This document shows, piece by piece, positions 9,404 through 18,308 of a stretch of 64,000 nt of DNA (positions within the stretch are counted from its first letter, which is position 1; each line of letters opens with the position of its first letter). This DNA comes from a bacterium (GTDB lineage: Bacteria; Joyebacterota; Joyebacteria; Joyebacterales; Joyebacteraceae). The notes beneath the pieces are model-generated. The model saw nothing but the letters and a program-made list of their open reading frames with translations, was not told where the DNA came from and did not search any database. A program made the translations under genes and the position numbers. The stretch is from positions 126,501 to 190,500 of the forward strand of contig JAPEKQ010000002.1 in the NCBI GenBank assembly GCA_029990205.1, written 5' to 3'.

Positions 9404-10348
9404 GTGAGCGGAGTCAGCGGCATTGTGGTGCAGTACGGTCCGCCCGACCTGCTTCTCTCGCTCATCGACTCTCTCACGCATCACGAGAATGTAGCACTCA
9501 TCTCGGAGCTCGTCATTGTCGACAACGGCGGCGGTCTGGGCGACACCGGCCGGCGCCGCGTCGAGGCGGCAGCGGAATCGCTGAACGTCCGGTTCGTCGA
9601 GACGCAGGGAACGAGCTACTCCGGCGGTGTGAATGCCGGCGTGAGGGCCTGCTCCGGCGACCTCGTCCTCGTCATGAACAACGATCTCATGTGGGCGCCG
9701 GACCTCAGCGTGCGTCCCCTCGAGGACGCGATGCTCGACGAGACGGTGGGCATCGCCGGCCCGCAGCTCCTCAACGAAGACGGCTCGTGGCAGAGGAGCT
9801 TCGGACGATTCCCTTCGGTATCCTCGGCTCTCGAGTCGCTGTTCTTCATCGACACACTTCGAAACGCGCGCGCCGCCGGTCGAATGGCGGAAGCGCGCAC
9901 CGGCAGACCGAAGGCGGTGCACTACGTCGACGGAGCGATGATGTGTGTCCGAAGGCGCTGCTTCGATGAGATTGGTGGATTGGACGAGTCGCTCCCGTTC
10001 TACGGTGAGGACACGGACTTCTGCCGTCGGGCGGCAATACGCGGATGGACGGTGGCGTTCGTCCCGGCGGCCGGCGTCGTGCACGTCCGCGGCGCGACAT
10101 CGACGCGGGAAGATCCCGCGGGCTACGAACGGAAGCTCTACTCCTCGAAGATCCGGTTCGTGAGGCGAACGGGAGGCGCAGCACGGGCGAGCTGGTACGC
10201 GCGGATCCTCAAGGCCGCGCTGGCTGTTCGAGCGGGGCTCTATCCGATCGCAGCCGCCGCGGCCGGGACCGAGTCGGCCCGCGCCAGAGCGGCGGCTGCT
10301 CAGAAACGATACGCGGCGGTCCGGGATCTCCCCGCCACCGGCGTCTAG
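9404..10348 (+). CDS. Glycosyltransferase family 2 (rhamnosyltransferase-like)
   Basis: A 314-residue GT-A glycosyltransferase. The N-terminus lacks a long leader (SGVSGIVVQYGPPDLL), followed by LVIVDNGGG, then LVLVMNNDLMW, where NND occupies the DxD metal-binding position. The motif YVDGAMMCVRRRCFDEIGG and the acceptor-side FYGEDTDFCRRA are typical of WbbL-like rhamnosyltransferases. GTG at 9404 is chosen because GGAGG lies 5 bp upstream; the frame is open upstream to 9290 but that stretch reads like non-coding sequence. It is probably cytoplasmic and membrane-associated, adding a sugar to the lipid-linked repeat unit. It converges on the epimerase gene with only 13 bp between. Confidence 0.85.
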   Translation: MSGVSGIVVQYGPPDLLLSLIDSLTHHENVALISELVIVDNGGGLGDTGRRRVEAAAESLNVRFVETQGTSYSGGVNAGVRACSGDLVLVMNNDLMWAPDLSVRPLEDAMLDETVGIAGPQLLNEDGSWQRSFGRFPSVSSALESLFFIDTLRNARAAGRMAEARTGRPKAVHYVDGAMMCVRRRCFDEIGGLDESLPFYGEDTDFCRRAAIRGWTVAFVPAAGVVHVRGATSTREDPAGYERKLYSSKIRFVRRTGGAARASWYARILKAALAVRAGLYPIAAAAAGTESARARAAAAQKRYAAVRDLPATGV

Positions 10349-10361
10349 CTACCCTCTCTAC

Positions 10362-10859
10362 CTACCCGTCCTGTCGTCCCCAATCGTACGGCACGGTGCC
10401 GTCGTGCGGGTCGACGCGGAACTCATCCGGCTCGTCGTAGCGGTAGACCTCGGTCGGGCAGTTCACGAGCAGCCCCGGCTTGTCGCCGATGGCCTTCATG
10501 CCGTGGAGCACGCCCGGCGGGATGACGATGAGAATGCGGTTCTGCTCACCCATGAAGAACTCGTTGATCTCGCCATGGGTCGGCGAGTCCTCTCGACCGT
10601 CGTAGAGGACGACCTTCATCATCCCGCTGACGATCGTGAAGTAATCCGTCTGCACCTTATGGTAGTGCCATCCCTTCACAACACCGGGGTAGGCGGCGGA
10701 GAGGTAGACCTGCCCGAACTTCTGGAAGATCCCGTCGTCCGCGCGGAGCATCTCCATAAGATAGCCACGCTCGTCGGGAATGAGCCGAAGCTGCTTGATC
10801 TCGACCCCGTCGATGAGGCGCTTCGCCTTCACGCCCGGCGGGACTGCCTTCGTAGACAT
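10362..10859 (-). CDS. RmlC-like cupin, dTDP-4-dehydrorhamnose 3,5-epimerase family
   Basis: A 165-residue cupin. YLSAAYPGVVKGWHYHKVQ carries the conserved His pair, and IVIPPGVLHGMKAIG is the second cupin motif of RmlC-like sugar epimerases. The C-terminus ends FRVDPHDGTVPYDW, as usual for this family. It is likely a nucleotide-sugar 3,5-epimerase or related WxcM-like isomerase supplying the polysaccharide locus. ATG at 10859 follows GGGGGACAG. RmlA, RmlB and RmlD are not in the window, so dTDP-rhamnose synthesis is not demonstrated. It sits directly downstream of the UDP-glucose dehydrogenase gene (61-bp gap), probably co-transcribed. Confidence 0.78.
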   Translation of the reverse strand: MSTKAVPPGVKAKRLIDGVEIKQLRLIPDERGYLMEMLRADDGIFQKFGQVYLSAAYPGVVKGWHYHKVQTDYFTIVSGMMKVVLYDGREDSPTHGEINEFFMGEQNRILIVIPPGVLHGMKAIGDKPGLLVNCPTEVYRYDEPDEFRVDPHDGTVPYDWGRQDG

Positions 10860-10920
10860 CCTGTCCCCCTCGTGTTCGTCAATCGGAGCACGCAGGCCCC
10901 GTGGTGAGAGACCTGACCCT

Positions 10921-12240
10921 CTACTGCCGGGCCCGGCCGCGTCCAACACCGTCGTATGTGAACCCGTGCTTCTCGAAGTCAGCGGGCTGGTATATGTTGC
11001 GGCAGTCGACGACCGCGCGCCCCGGCATCACCTTCATGAGACGCTCGATATCGAGCTGTCTGAACTCGTTCCACTCGGTGACGAGGACGAGAACGTCCGC
11101 TCCTTCCGCCGCCGAGTATGCGTCCTCGGTGAACGTCACGAACGGCATGAGGGTGCGCGCATTGTCCATCGCGACCGGGTCGAACCCGCGGACGCTGGCG
11201 CCGAGTTCGTTCAGCCCCTCGGCGAGGATGATCGACGCCGCGTACCTCATATCGTCGGTGTTCGGCTTGAACGCCAGCCCGAGAAGCGCGACCGTCTTCC
11301 CGGAGACATCGCCACCGGCCGCCGCGACGACCTTGTCGACCATGCGCAGCTTCTGCTCGATGTTGACCCGGACCGACGAGCTGACGATGCTGCACTCCAC
11401 GCCGGCCGCCTCGGCGATCTTGGTGAGCGCCTTGGTGTCCTTCGGGAAGCAGGAACCGCCGTATCCGGCGCCCGCGTGCAGGAACTTCGGGCCGATCCGC
11501 TTGTCGAGACCCATGGCGTACGCGACGGTCTGAACATCGGCGCCGACGCACTCGCAGAGATTCGCGACCTCGTTGATGAAACTGATCTTCGTGGCGAGGA
11601 ACGAGTTCGACGCGTACTTGATCAGCTCTGCGCTCTCCGGCGTCGTCTCGACGATCGGCGTCCTGATGAGATAGAGCGGCGAGTAGATGCTCCGCAGCGC
11701 CTGGAACGCCTTCTCACTGTCCGCGCCCACGACCACGCGGTCGGGCCGCATGAAGTCTCCGACGGCGGAACCCTCACGGAGGAACTCGGGGTTCGACACA
11801 ACATCGAACTCGTGCGGCTCGGACTGCTCATCCCGGATGATCCTGCTGATGCGGCGCGCAGTCCCGACCGGGACCGTGCTCTTCTGAACGATGATGCGAT
11901 AGCCGTCCATGTGCCTGCCGATGTCTCGAGCGACCGCGTCGACCTGAGACAGATCGACCGCTCCGTCCTCCCCCTCCGGCGTACCGACGGCGCAGAAGAT
12001 GACGTCGCACTCCTTCACCGCGCGGCCGAAGTCGGTCGTGAACTCGAGACGTCCCTCCTGCACGTTCCGCAGCACCACCTCCGAAAGCCCGGGCTCGTAG
12101 AACGGGATCTCCCCCGCCTTCAGCTTCTTGATCTTCTCCTCGAGCAGGTCCACGCAGATGACGGTGTTGCCGAAGTCGGCGAGACCGGCCCCTCCTACGA
12201 GTCCGACGTAACCCGTTCCGATGACCGCGATCTTGTGCAT
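10921..12240 (-). CDS. ugd: UDP-glucose 6-dehydrogenase
   Basis: A 439-residue protein of normal length for Ugd. It opens with the NAD-binding loop IAVIGTGYVGL (about 4-14). Residues 256-268 read GAGYGGSCFPKDT, with Cys264 as the catalytic thiol and the neighbouring Lys conserved. NPEFLREGSA (about 150-159) binds the sugar nucleotide. It oxidises UDP-glucose twice to UDP-glucuronate using NAD+, providing acidic sugar for the surface polysaccharide. GDP-mannose dehydrogenase is a less likely alternative. The start region overlaps the 3' end of the MBL hydrolase gene by 46 bp, so the two are probably one transcript with the epimerase. Confidence 0.93.
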   Translation of the reverse strand: MHKIAVIGTGYVGLVGGAGLADFGNTVICVDLLEEKIKKLKAGEIPFYEPGLSEVVLRNVQEGRLEFTTDFGRAVKECDVIFCAVGTPEGEDGAVDLSQVDAVARDIGRHMDGYRIIVQKSTVPVGTARRISRIIRDEQSEPHEFDVVSNPEFLREGSAVGDFMRPDRVVVGADSEKAFQALRSIYSPLYLIRTPIVETTPESAELIKYASNSFLATKISFINEVANLCECVGADVQTVAYAMGLDKRIGPKFLHAGAGYGGSCFPKDTKALTKIAEAAGVECSIVSSSVRVNIEQKLRMVDKVVAAAGGDVSGKTVALLGLAFKPNTDDMRYAASIILAEGLNELGASVRGFDPVAMDNARTLMPFVTFTEDAYSAAEGADVLVLVTEWNEFRQLDIERLMKVMPGRAVVDCRNIYQPADFEKHGFTYDGVGRGRARQ

Positions 12241-13031
12241 TTCCTGTCGCTCCTCCCTGTGATCTCAATCGGCCCCAGCGGCTCCTTCTGGCTCGCCAGG
12301 AGGACCGCGACGTCCGGCCGGCCGGCCGCTTCGAGCGCGGCGGCGGCGGCCTCGTAGGCCAGACGCGGCTTGTTGTTCTCTTCCGATAGGTGCGCGAGGA
12401 CCACCGTTGAGACCGGGTGGTCCGCCGCGCGCGCGAGCTCCCGGGCAGCCGTCTCGTTGGACAGATGTCCGACGTTGCTCATGATCCGCTGCTTCAACGG
12501 CCACGGGTACGGGCCGTCGACGAGCATTCGTTCGTCATGGTTGAACTCGAGCACGACGCAGTCCGCGCGCGCCATCTGGTCGCGAACCGCCGACCCCACG
12601 ACACCGAGGTCGGTCGCGAGGACGAGCCGCGCCGCATCCGCCTCGAATGCGTACCCGACCGGGTCCGCGCAGTCGTGGCTGGTCGAGAACGGCGAGACGG
12701 TGATATCGCCGACCGAGAGCGGCTCTCCGGGCGCGATGGGAACCCTCGTGAAACCGTCACCGGCCCGCCGGTTGATCGCGCGGAGCGTACCGCGTGTCGC
12801 GTGGACGGGCAGATTGAAGCGGCGGGCGACGGGACCGACCCCACTGATGTGATCGGAGTGCTCGTGCGTCACGAACACGGCGGCGAGGTCGGACGCATCC
12901 TCGCCGGCATCGGTGATGGCGCATGCGACCCGCTTCGCCGAAATGCCGGCGTCCACAAGGATGCTCGTCGTGCTGGTAGAGACAAGGAAGGCATTCCCGG
13001 AGCTTCCGCTCGCGAGGACCGTGAGCCTCAT
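12195..13031 (-). CDS. MBL-fold hydrolase of the YycJ/WalJ type
   Basis: A 278-residue metallo-beta-lactamase fold protein. It opens MRLTVLASGSSGNAFLV and carries FVTHEHSDHISG, the zinc motif HxHxDH at about residues 55-60. Further metal ligands are in FSTSHDCADP and LVLATDLG, and NVGHLSNETAA is the late conserved His motif of the YycJ (WalJ) subfamily. Such proteins are thought to act as nucleases or phosphodiesterases in DNA repair or cell-wall coordination; the substrate here is unknown. The C-terminal tail (about 15 residues, Arg/Ser-rich) is encoded in the overlap with ugd and may be dispensable. ATG is preceded by a weak AGAGG site. Confidence 0.85.
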   Translation of the reverse strand: MRLTVLASGSSGNAFLVSTSTTSILVDAGISAKRVACAITDAGEDASDLAAVFVTHEHSDHISGVGPVARRFNLPVHATRGTLRAINRRAGDGFTRVPIAPGEPLSVGDITVSPFSTSHDCADPVGYAFEADAARLVLATDLGVVGSAVRDQMARADCVVLEFNHDERMLVDGPYPWPLKQRIMSNVGHLSNETAARELARAADHPVSTVVLAHLSEENNKPRLAYEAAAAALEAAGRPDVAVLLASQKEPLGPIEITGRSDRKCTRSRSSERVTSDS

Positions 13032-13106
13032 CTGGACCTCTCTGGGCAGTGTGGCCTCGGTCGCGGGAAGCGGCGTGATCCTGACGCGTCTCGTGACCGC
13101 GGTCGC

Positions 13107-13388
13107 CTATCCGGCGTCTTTGGCGGAGGCCCGGGCCGACACGTATTGCGAGATCAGCCGCTCGAACCTGCTCTGGTAGATGAGATCGAACTGGTCCATC
13201 ATGTCCGGAATGATCTGTGCAGCCTGTCGGCGCACGCGCTGAGCCATCACTGTTGCTTCGGAGACGTCGAGCCGGCCTCCCATGATCTCCTCACACGCGC
13301 CGTCAACGAGTTCTCGGAGCTGGGCAAGCTTCTCGTTCTCCTCGGCCAGCAGTTGTGCCATCTCGCTGTCATCGAACTGATCGGTCAT
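13107..13388 (-). CDS. Small hypothetical protein, acidic and helical
   Basis: A 93-residue protein I do not recognise. ATG at 13388 has GGGGAG 8 bp upstream, and the composition (MTDQFDDSEMAQLLAEEN at the start) suggests amphipathic helices with coiled-coil potential. It has no signal peptide, membrane segment or Cys. It lies upstream of the MBL hydrolase in the same direction with a 75-bp gap, and has its own candidate promoter. It could be a small regulator or structural protein, but nothing in the sequence decides it. GC-rich third positions support real coding. Confidence 0.6.
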   Translation of the reverse strand: MTDQFDDSEMAQLLAEENEKLAQLRELVDGACEEIMGGRLDVSEATVMAQRVRRQAAQIIPDMMDQFDLIYQSRFERLISQYVSARASAKDAG

Positions 13389-13472
13389 CGCTGTACTCCC
13401 CTGGCCGGGGTCTGCGAACAGGCCCGCTCCCCGGTGCATATGGTGTCTCGGCAATCGCCCATAGTCTTTCGG

Positions 13473-13502
13473 ATTCTATCGGTCGGAGCGCCCCCTGGTC
13501 AA
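13473..13502 (-). promoter_or_regulatory. Candidate promoter for the small protein / MBL / ugd unit
   Basis: Minus strand TTGACC (13497-13502), 18-bp spacer, TAGAAT (13473-13478), about 85 bp before the ATG at 13388. It is back to back with the plus-strand promoter at 13530. Confidence 0.5.
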
Positions 13503-13529
13503 GCTGTTTGGGCCATTCGGGGTGGCTGC

Positions 13530-13559
13530 TTGACACCCTAGAGCGCGCAAGCGTAAGCT
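13530..13559 (+). promoter_or_regulatory. Candidate promoter for the membrane/TPR protein gene
   Basis: Consensus TTGACA (13530-13535), 18-bp spacer, TAAGCT (13554-13559), about 48 bp before the ATG at 13607. Together with the minus-strand promoter it forms a compact divergent control region. Confidence 0.5.
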
Positions 13560-13606
13560 CTTAGAGACGAATACCTAACCGGTTCACACGAGGAGGCCTC
13601 CAACTG

Positions 13607-16069
13607 ATGAAGCGCGGACCTAGAGAACGTCTCACGGGACTCATCGACACCGTCGAGAACATGCCGATCACGCTCGGTCGCTGGCTGCTGATCCTCGCCG
13701 CGATCATCGTGGTCCGACACTTTCTCGAGCAGGTCTCGGGACAGCTGAAGACCATCTACTTCCTCTCCTATTTCATCCACTACCCGCTGGCCTACATCGC
13801 GCCGATGCTCGGACTCTCGGTCGTCCTCTCGCTCATGTCCAGGGAGCGGATCGAGCGGGTCACCAAGCTGATGCTGTTCGCGTGGCTGCTGACGCTCCTG
13901 CCGCCGCTCCTCGACCTCCTGCTCGCAAGCGGCGGCGAGAACCCTGAGCTGATCGGGTATCTCATCCCCGATCACACGGGTCTCGGGACAGCCTTCGTAA
14001 ACCTCCTCAACCCGTTCTACCACGGCTTCCAGGGCACGACGGCCGGCATCCGGCTCGAGGCCGCAGTCGGCTGCGTCCTGGCCGCCGTCTACGCGCACAT
14101 CAAGACGAAGAGTCTCGGGCGTGCGATCCTGACATTCATCGTGGTCTACCCCACGATGTTCCTCTTCTTCGCGCTCCCGCCGCTCACGGTCGCCATCACG
14201 AGGCTCTTCGGCGCCCAGATCGACAACGTCTATCAGCTCTTCTTCGCGCGGGCGAACGTCTACCGGGCGTTCGTGAACGTGACACCGTTCGCGCTCTCGG
14301 ACCTTTCGAACTCGCTCGTCGACCTCATCGTCCTCGTGCCGATCCTGAAGATCTGGTACTGGCTCTACGACCGTGAGGGTTTCTGGCGGTTCGCCCGACG
14401 GATCGACGTACCGACGGCCGGTCTGCACCTGGTCGCGACCATCGCCGGCATCGTGCTCGGCGCGCGGCTCCTGCTCGGTTCGACCGGAGTCGTCTCGGTC
14501 GCTCATCCGTTCGACGTCATCTCTCTCATCGGGCTCGTGATCGCGTCGTTCTTCACGGCTCAGACGGCGACGTACATGCGGCTCTGGTTCGCGCCTGACG
14601 AGGAGACCGCCTCGACCGAGGACAGGGCGCGGATCATACAGCTCGGTCTCATCATGATGGGGTTCGCCGTCCTCTTCTCGCTCTCTGTCAGCTACGTGGC
14701 GCTGACGTACGTCCTCGCCGCGCTCGCTGTCTACACGCTCTACTACGCTCCCCCGTTCCGGCTCGGGCGCTATACGCCGCTCGCCGGTCTGATGATCGGC
14801 GGGATCGCGCTCTTCGCCCTGGGTCTCGGGTACTGCGCGTATGCGGGCGAGCAGGCAGCACTCTGGCTCCCGAAGAGCATCGTGGCCATGACGGTCATCT
14901 CCTCGACGCTCGCCTTCCTCGCCCGGGACGTGTGGGATCCGACCGCGGGCGACGCGCCGTTCTCGCTCTCGGTCTCCAGACTCTCGGGAGAAGCAACAGC
15001 GCGTACCGTCGCGGGTGTGGGCATCCTTCTGGCGGCGCTCGTCCCGGCGGCCGTGCTGCGGGAACCGCTCTACGCGGTCCCCGGTCTCATCCTCGGCGTC
15101 ATCGGCCTCATCGGGGTTCTCCGAGCGCGCCCCGCGGTCGTCCCGGGCGTGGTCGGTGGTGTCGGCGCCGCGCTGCTCATTGTTCTGGCGGTGATGGGAA
15201 TCACTTCGGCACCGCAGCTCGCGACCGACCTCTCGGGCACGAGCTTCGCCACCACGACGCGGCGCGCGGGCTCGTTCGAGTTCATGGAGAAGGCGGATGC
15301 GACCGAACAGCAGACCCTCGTCAACGAGGGCATCGTCATGATGAGAAACGGAGATGTGGCCGGCGCCGTATCGAGCTTCCGGAGGGCCATCGAGATCGAC
15401 CCGCAGTACGTGCAGGCGTACGTCAGCCTGGGCTCGGCCCAGCTGAGGATGGAGGATCTCGAAGGCGCCGAGCGTTCGTTCCGCCGGGCCATCGAGATGG
15501 AGGGTGAGAACGTCCTTGCGCTGGTCGGTCTCGGACAGACGTACAAGCTCTTCGACCAGACCGAAGAGGCCATCGCCTATCTGGAGCGCGCCCTCGAAAT
15601 CGATCCTGAGAGCGTGGACGCCACCTACACGCTGGCGCTGATCCACATGGCCGACAGTGAGATCGAGAAGGAGGTCGAGGCGCTCATCCGCACGATCGAG
15701 ATCGATGACCGCCATACTCCTGCACTGTCGCGCCTCGCCGACATCTACCTCGCGAACGGGCGCTACGAGCAGGCCATCTCGGCGCTCAACGCGGCCCAGG
15801 CGGGACGCACGCCGGTCGATCACATCCACACGCGTCTCGCGGACGCCCACTATCAGATGGGTAATCTGTCGGCCGCGGAGGAGGAGCTTCGTCGTGAGAT
15901 CATGTTGAGACCGAGAACCGCGGCGCCACGGGCCAACCTCGCGCGGCTTCTCTCGGAACAGGGACGAATGGATGAGGCGAAGGCGGAACTCAGGCAGGCC
16001 ATCGAAGTCGCGCAGGACGAGCAGCTCAAGTCACTCCTGGAGCAGGAACTCGCGCGCATCGGAGGCTAG
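13607..16069 (+). CDS. Large membrane protein with a UbiA-like segment and C-terminal TPR repeats
   Basis: An 820-residue protein. Residues 1-540 hold about 13-15 hydrophobic helices; residues 560-815 form about seven TPR units (for example GDVAGAVSSFRRAIEIDPQ and EEAIAYLERALEIDPES), probably on one side of the membrane as a docking scaffold. Within the membrane part, residues about 300-450 resemble UbiA prenyltransferases: VYTLYYAPPFRLGR followed by a partly kept second aspartate motif RDVWDPTAGD near residue 440. The first UbiA aspartate motif is not visible, so catalysis is doubtful. The N-terminal 250 residues look like a Yip1-type helical bundle. ATG follows GGAGG. It stands alone between divergent promoters and a hairpin. 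Specific function unknown. Confidence 0.8.
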   Translation: MKRGPRERLTGLIDTVENMPITLGRWLLILAAIIVVRHFLEQVSGQLKTIYFLSYFIHYPLAYIAPMLGLSVVLSLMSRERIERVTKLMLFAWLLTLLPPLLDLLLASGGENPELIGYLIPDHTGLGTAFVNLLNPFYHGFQGTTAGIRLEAAVGCVLAAVYAHIKTKSLGRAILTFIVVYPTMFLFFALPPLTVAITRLFGAQIDNVYQLFFARANVYRAFVNVTPFALSDLSNSLVDLIVLVPILKIWYWLYDREGFWRFARRIDVPTAGLHLVATIAGIVLGARLLLGSTGVVSVAHPFDVISLIGLVIASFFTAQTATYMRLWFAPDEETASTEDRARIIQLGLIMMGFAVLFSLSVSYVALTYVLAALAVYTLYYAPPFRLGRYTPLAGLMIGGIALFALGLGYCAYAGEQAALWLPKSIVAMTVISSTLAFLARDVWDPTAGDAPFSLSVSRLSGEATARTVAGVGILLAALVPAAVLREPLYAVPGLILGVIGLIGVLRARPAVVPGVVGGVGAALLIVLAVMGITSAPQLATDLSGTSFATTTRRAGSFEFMEKADATEQQTLVNEGIVMMRNGDVAGAVSSFRRAIEIDPQYVQAYVSLGSAQLRMEDLEGAERSFRRAIEMEGENVLALVGLGQTYKLFDQTEEAIAYLERALEIDPESVDATYTLALIHMADSEIEKEVEALIRTIEIDDRHTPALSRLADIYLANGRYEQAISALNAAQAGRTPVDHIHTRLADAHYQMGNLSAAEEELRREIMLRPRTAAPRANLARLLSEQGRMDEAKAELRQAIEVAQDEQLKSLLEQELARIGG

Positions 16070-16114
16070 CGCGCGAAGCGAAGGCAGGACGAAGAAAGTG
16101 AAGCGGTGATTCCT

Positions 16115-16140
16115 GACGCCCGGCACTCGTGCCGGGCGTC
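16115..16140. terminator. Hairpin between convergent genes
   Basis: A perfect 12-bp inverted repeat with a 2-nt loop (stem arms 16115-16126 and 16129-16140) between the stops of the TPR gene and the universal stress protein gene. No clear T run follows on either strand, so termination is inferred from position. Confidence 0.5.
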
Positions 16141-16166
16141 GTGCATGTGTGCGGCAGGCGTTGGGC

Positions 16167-16676
16167 TCACGCACCCCTGTTACCGCCCTCGCCACCTCCC
16201 GCGTCACGCTCACCGGCGCGATACACGTTCACGTCGCAGCTCGCATCCCGCGCAAGCCGTTTCACGTCAGAGCCGATGACGAGCCGGGAGAGCGCCGGCC
16301 GGTCCTGTCGCGCCACGAATATCTCAGACGGCGCGATACGCTCGGCGGCAGCGAGCGACAGGCGGAGGAACTCGCCCTCGACCAGTTCGACGGCAAGCGA
16401 TACCCCGCGTTCCTCCGCCAGCCCGGCGATGCGCCCGAGTTCCGCCTCCCCCCTCCTCCTGTGCTCCTCCCTCACCGCATCGAGGAAGCGCGCGCTCGGC
16501 ACGTCGCCGACGAACCCGAAGTCCTGGATGCGCTCCTGGACGTCGTCGGCGAGCGTCGCGTCGAGGATGTAGACGACGACCAGTTCGCCGTCGGCACGCT
16601 TGGCAGATGCCAGCGCCCGTTCGACACAGGTTGAGGAGACCCGCGACGGAGACATTATGAGAAGCGTCCGCTTCAA
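16167..16676 (-). CDS. Universal stress protein family (UspA-like)
   Basis: A 169-residue protein of the Usp alpha/beta fold. The first strand (TLLIMSPS) is followed by a long helix and VVVYILDA, and the ending SRLVIGSDVKRLARDASCDVNVY matches the Usp C-terminal pattern. The usual ATP-binding G-x2-G-x9-G-S/T motif is degenerate, so ATP binding is uncertain. The start is TTG at 16676 with GGAGG 7 bp upstream. It is 36 bp downstream of the DASS transporter gene in the same direction, a common Usp-transporter pairing that suggests a regulatory link. Its exact role is not known. Confidence 0.7.
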   Translation of the reverse strand: MKRTLLIMSPSRVSSTCVERALASAKRADGELVVVYILDATLADDVQERIQDFGFVGDVPSARFLDAVREEHRRRGEAELGRIAGLAEERGVSLAVELVEGEFLRLSLAAAERIAPSEIFVARQDRPALSRLVIGSDVKRLARDASCDVNVYRAGERDAGGGEGGNRGA

Positions 16677-16712
16677 GAGGTCACCTCCAGAAACAGCCGG
16701 CTGCCGGGCGGG

Positions 16713-18098
16713 TCAGACGACCAGACCGAGAGCGGGCCAGTAGAACAACGCTGCCGCCGCGAAGAGTGCGAGCGCCACGATCTTCAGAAGCGCCCCCACA
16801 CTCACGGAGTGCTTGAGTCGGAAGTACCCGGCCGAGTACGCGATGGCGTTCGGCGGCGATCCCATCGGAAGCGCGAACGCGAGACCCGCCGGCACCGCCA
16901 CGGCGTAGACGACGAGGACGGGGGGTATGCCGGCTCCCTCCGCGATGCCGAAGCAGATCGGCAGGAGGAGCGCTACCGCGGCCACGTTGCTGATGGCTTC
17001 CGTCAGGAAGGTCGCCACGAGCGCGAACGTCATCAGCATCCAGAACGGTGGCATCGCTCCGATGCGCGCCATCCCGGCCTCCGCGATCCACCGCGCCGCG
17101 CCGGTCTCGTGCAGAGCGGCCGCGATCGCGATCGCGCCGCCGTACATCAGAATGACACCCCAGTTCACGTACTCCTCGACACTCTTCCAATCGATGAGAT
17201 TGAACGCGAACATAGAGACCGCCGCCAGGAGCGATATCGAGGCGAGATCGAACCCGCGCCCCGCGACGATCCAGCAGACGATCGTGACGATCACGATGGC
17301 CGCGATCCCCTTCTCTCGACGCCCCATCGGACCCAGCGCGTTCGCCTTCTCACGAAGCACAAGGCTGGCCCCGGAGACGTCCGTGACGTTCGATGGGAAC
17401 GACCTCGAGAGCAACAGGAAGATGGCGCCCATGAGAACGATGGACAGCGGGGCCACGGCCACCATCCAATCAAGGAATCCGATCGACAGGTTGTAGTGCT
17501 CCTTGAGGATCCCCAGGGCCAGAGGGTTCCTGGCGCCTCCGAGGAACGTTGCGACGCCCCCGACGACGGTTCCCCATGCGAGCGCGAGGAAGAGGGCGCG
17601 CCCGTACCGGCTCCGGCCGGGCTCGAGTTCAAGTGCGCGAGCGATCTCGAGCACGATGGGGAACATCAGCGCGGCGACCGCGTGCTCAGGCATCCAGAAC
17701 GCGAGGAACCCGCCGGCGAGGATCACGCCCGCGAGGAGCGTCCGGGGCCCGGAGTCGAAACGCCGGAGGAACACCAGCGCGAGACGCGTCGACAGCCCCG
17801 ACTTCATCATCGCCGCGGCCATGATGAACGCACCGAGAATGAAGAAGACCGCCGAACTGCCGAAGAGCGAGAACGATCTGGACGCCGGGATGACGCGCAG
17901 TGTGGGAAGCATGACGATGGCGAGGATGCTGGTCACGGCAAGGGGCAGCGCGCCCGTGACCCAGAGCACGAAGCAGAGCGAGAAGATAGCCAGCGCGCTC
18001 TGCGCCTCACGCGCGAGTCCATCGGGTGTCGGCGCGATGAGAATCGCCAGACACAAGATGACCCCGCCGATGAGACCCAGCAGCCTGAAGCGCTTCAC
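16713..18098 (-). CDS. DASS-family anion:sodium symporter (SLC13-like)
   Basis: A 461-residue transporter with about 11-12 membrane helices. WVTGALPLAVTSILAIVMLP near the N-terminus is the first conserved region of the DASS family, and GGVATFLGGARNPLALGI and GMARIGAMPPFWMLMTFAL lie in the two substrate-binding repeats. A later AISNVAAVALLLPICFGIA and LPMGSPPNAIAY give the paired SNT/SPPN-like motifs of Na+/dicarboxylate or sulfate carriers. GTG at 18098 follows GGGAGG. Likely imports a di- or tricarboxylate or sulfate with Na+; the substrate cannot be fixed by eye. Followed by the Usp gene. Confidence 0.85.
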   Translation of the reverse strand: MKRFRLLGLIGGVILCLAILIAPTPDGLAREAQSALAIFSLCFVLWVTGALPLAVTSILAIVMLPTLRVIPASRSFSLFGSSAVFFILGAFIMAAAMMKSGLSTRLALVFLRRFDSGPRTLLAGVILAGGFLAFWMPEHAVAALMFPIVLEIARALELEPGRSRYGRALFLALAWGTVVGGVATFLGGARNPLALGILKEHYNLSIGFLDWMVAVAPLSIVLMGAIFLLLSRSFPSNVTDVSGASLVLREKANALGPMGRREKGIAAIVIVTIVCWIVAGRGFDLASISLLAAVSMFAFNLIDWKSVEEYVNWGVILMYGGAIAIAAALHETGAARWIAEAGMARIGAMPPFWMLMTFALVATFLTEAISNVAAVALLLPICFGIAEGAGIPPVLVVYAVAVPAGLAFALPMGSPPNAIAYSAGYFRLKHSVSVGALLKIVALALFAAAALFYWPALGLVV

Positions 18099-18257
18099 GC
18101 ATCCTCCCGTTCGCCTCGACAAGGGGTCAGGATCGGCCTGACTCCCGCTCGGTCGTGATTCTTGCACCGTGGCTCGAAGAGTGTCAAGCGCGTTCGGGTG
18201 GTCGGGGAACTCCGACGGGCCGTGAACGGGTCCGGCCGTGTCCCCTCAGACAACGAA

Positions 18258-18285
18258 AGCGGGGCGGCCATCAGGCCGCCCCGCT
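18258..18285 (-). terminator. Rho-independent-type terminator after the M14 peptidase gene
   Basis: A 12-bp GC-rich stem with a 4-nt loop (18258-18269 and 18274-18285) starts 24 bp after the peptidase stop. On the minus strand it is followed by TTTCGTT. Confidence 0.65.
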
Positions 18286-18308
18286 CCGGTCATGGTCGTA
18301 CGCTGCAC

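Noticed and set aside
13538-15850. 770-codon open frame on the minus strand opposite the membrane/TPR gene
   Set aside because: Mirror of a GC-rich gene: Arg/Asp/Glu/Val-rich without any fold-like hydrophobic pattern, no ribosome site, while the plus strand gives helices and TPRs.
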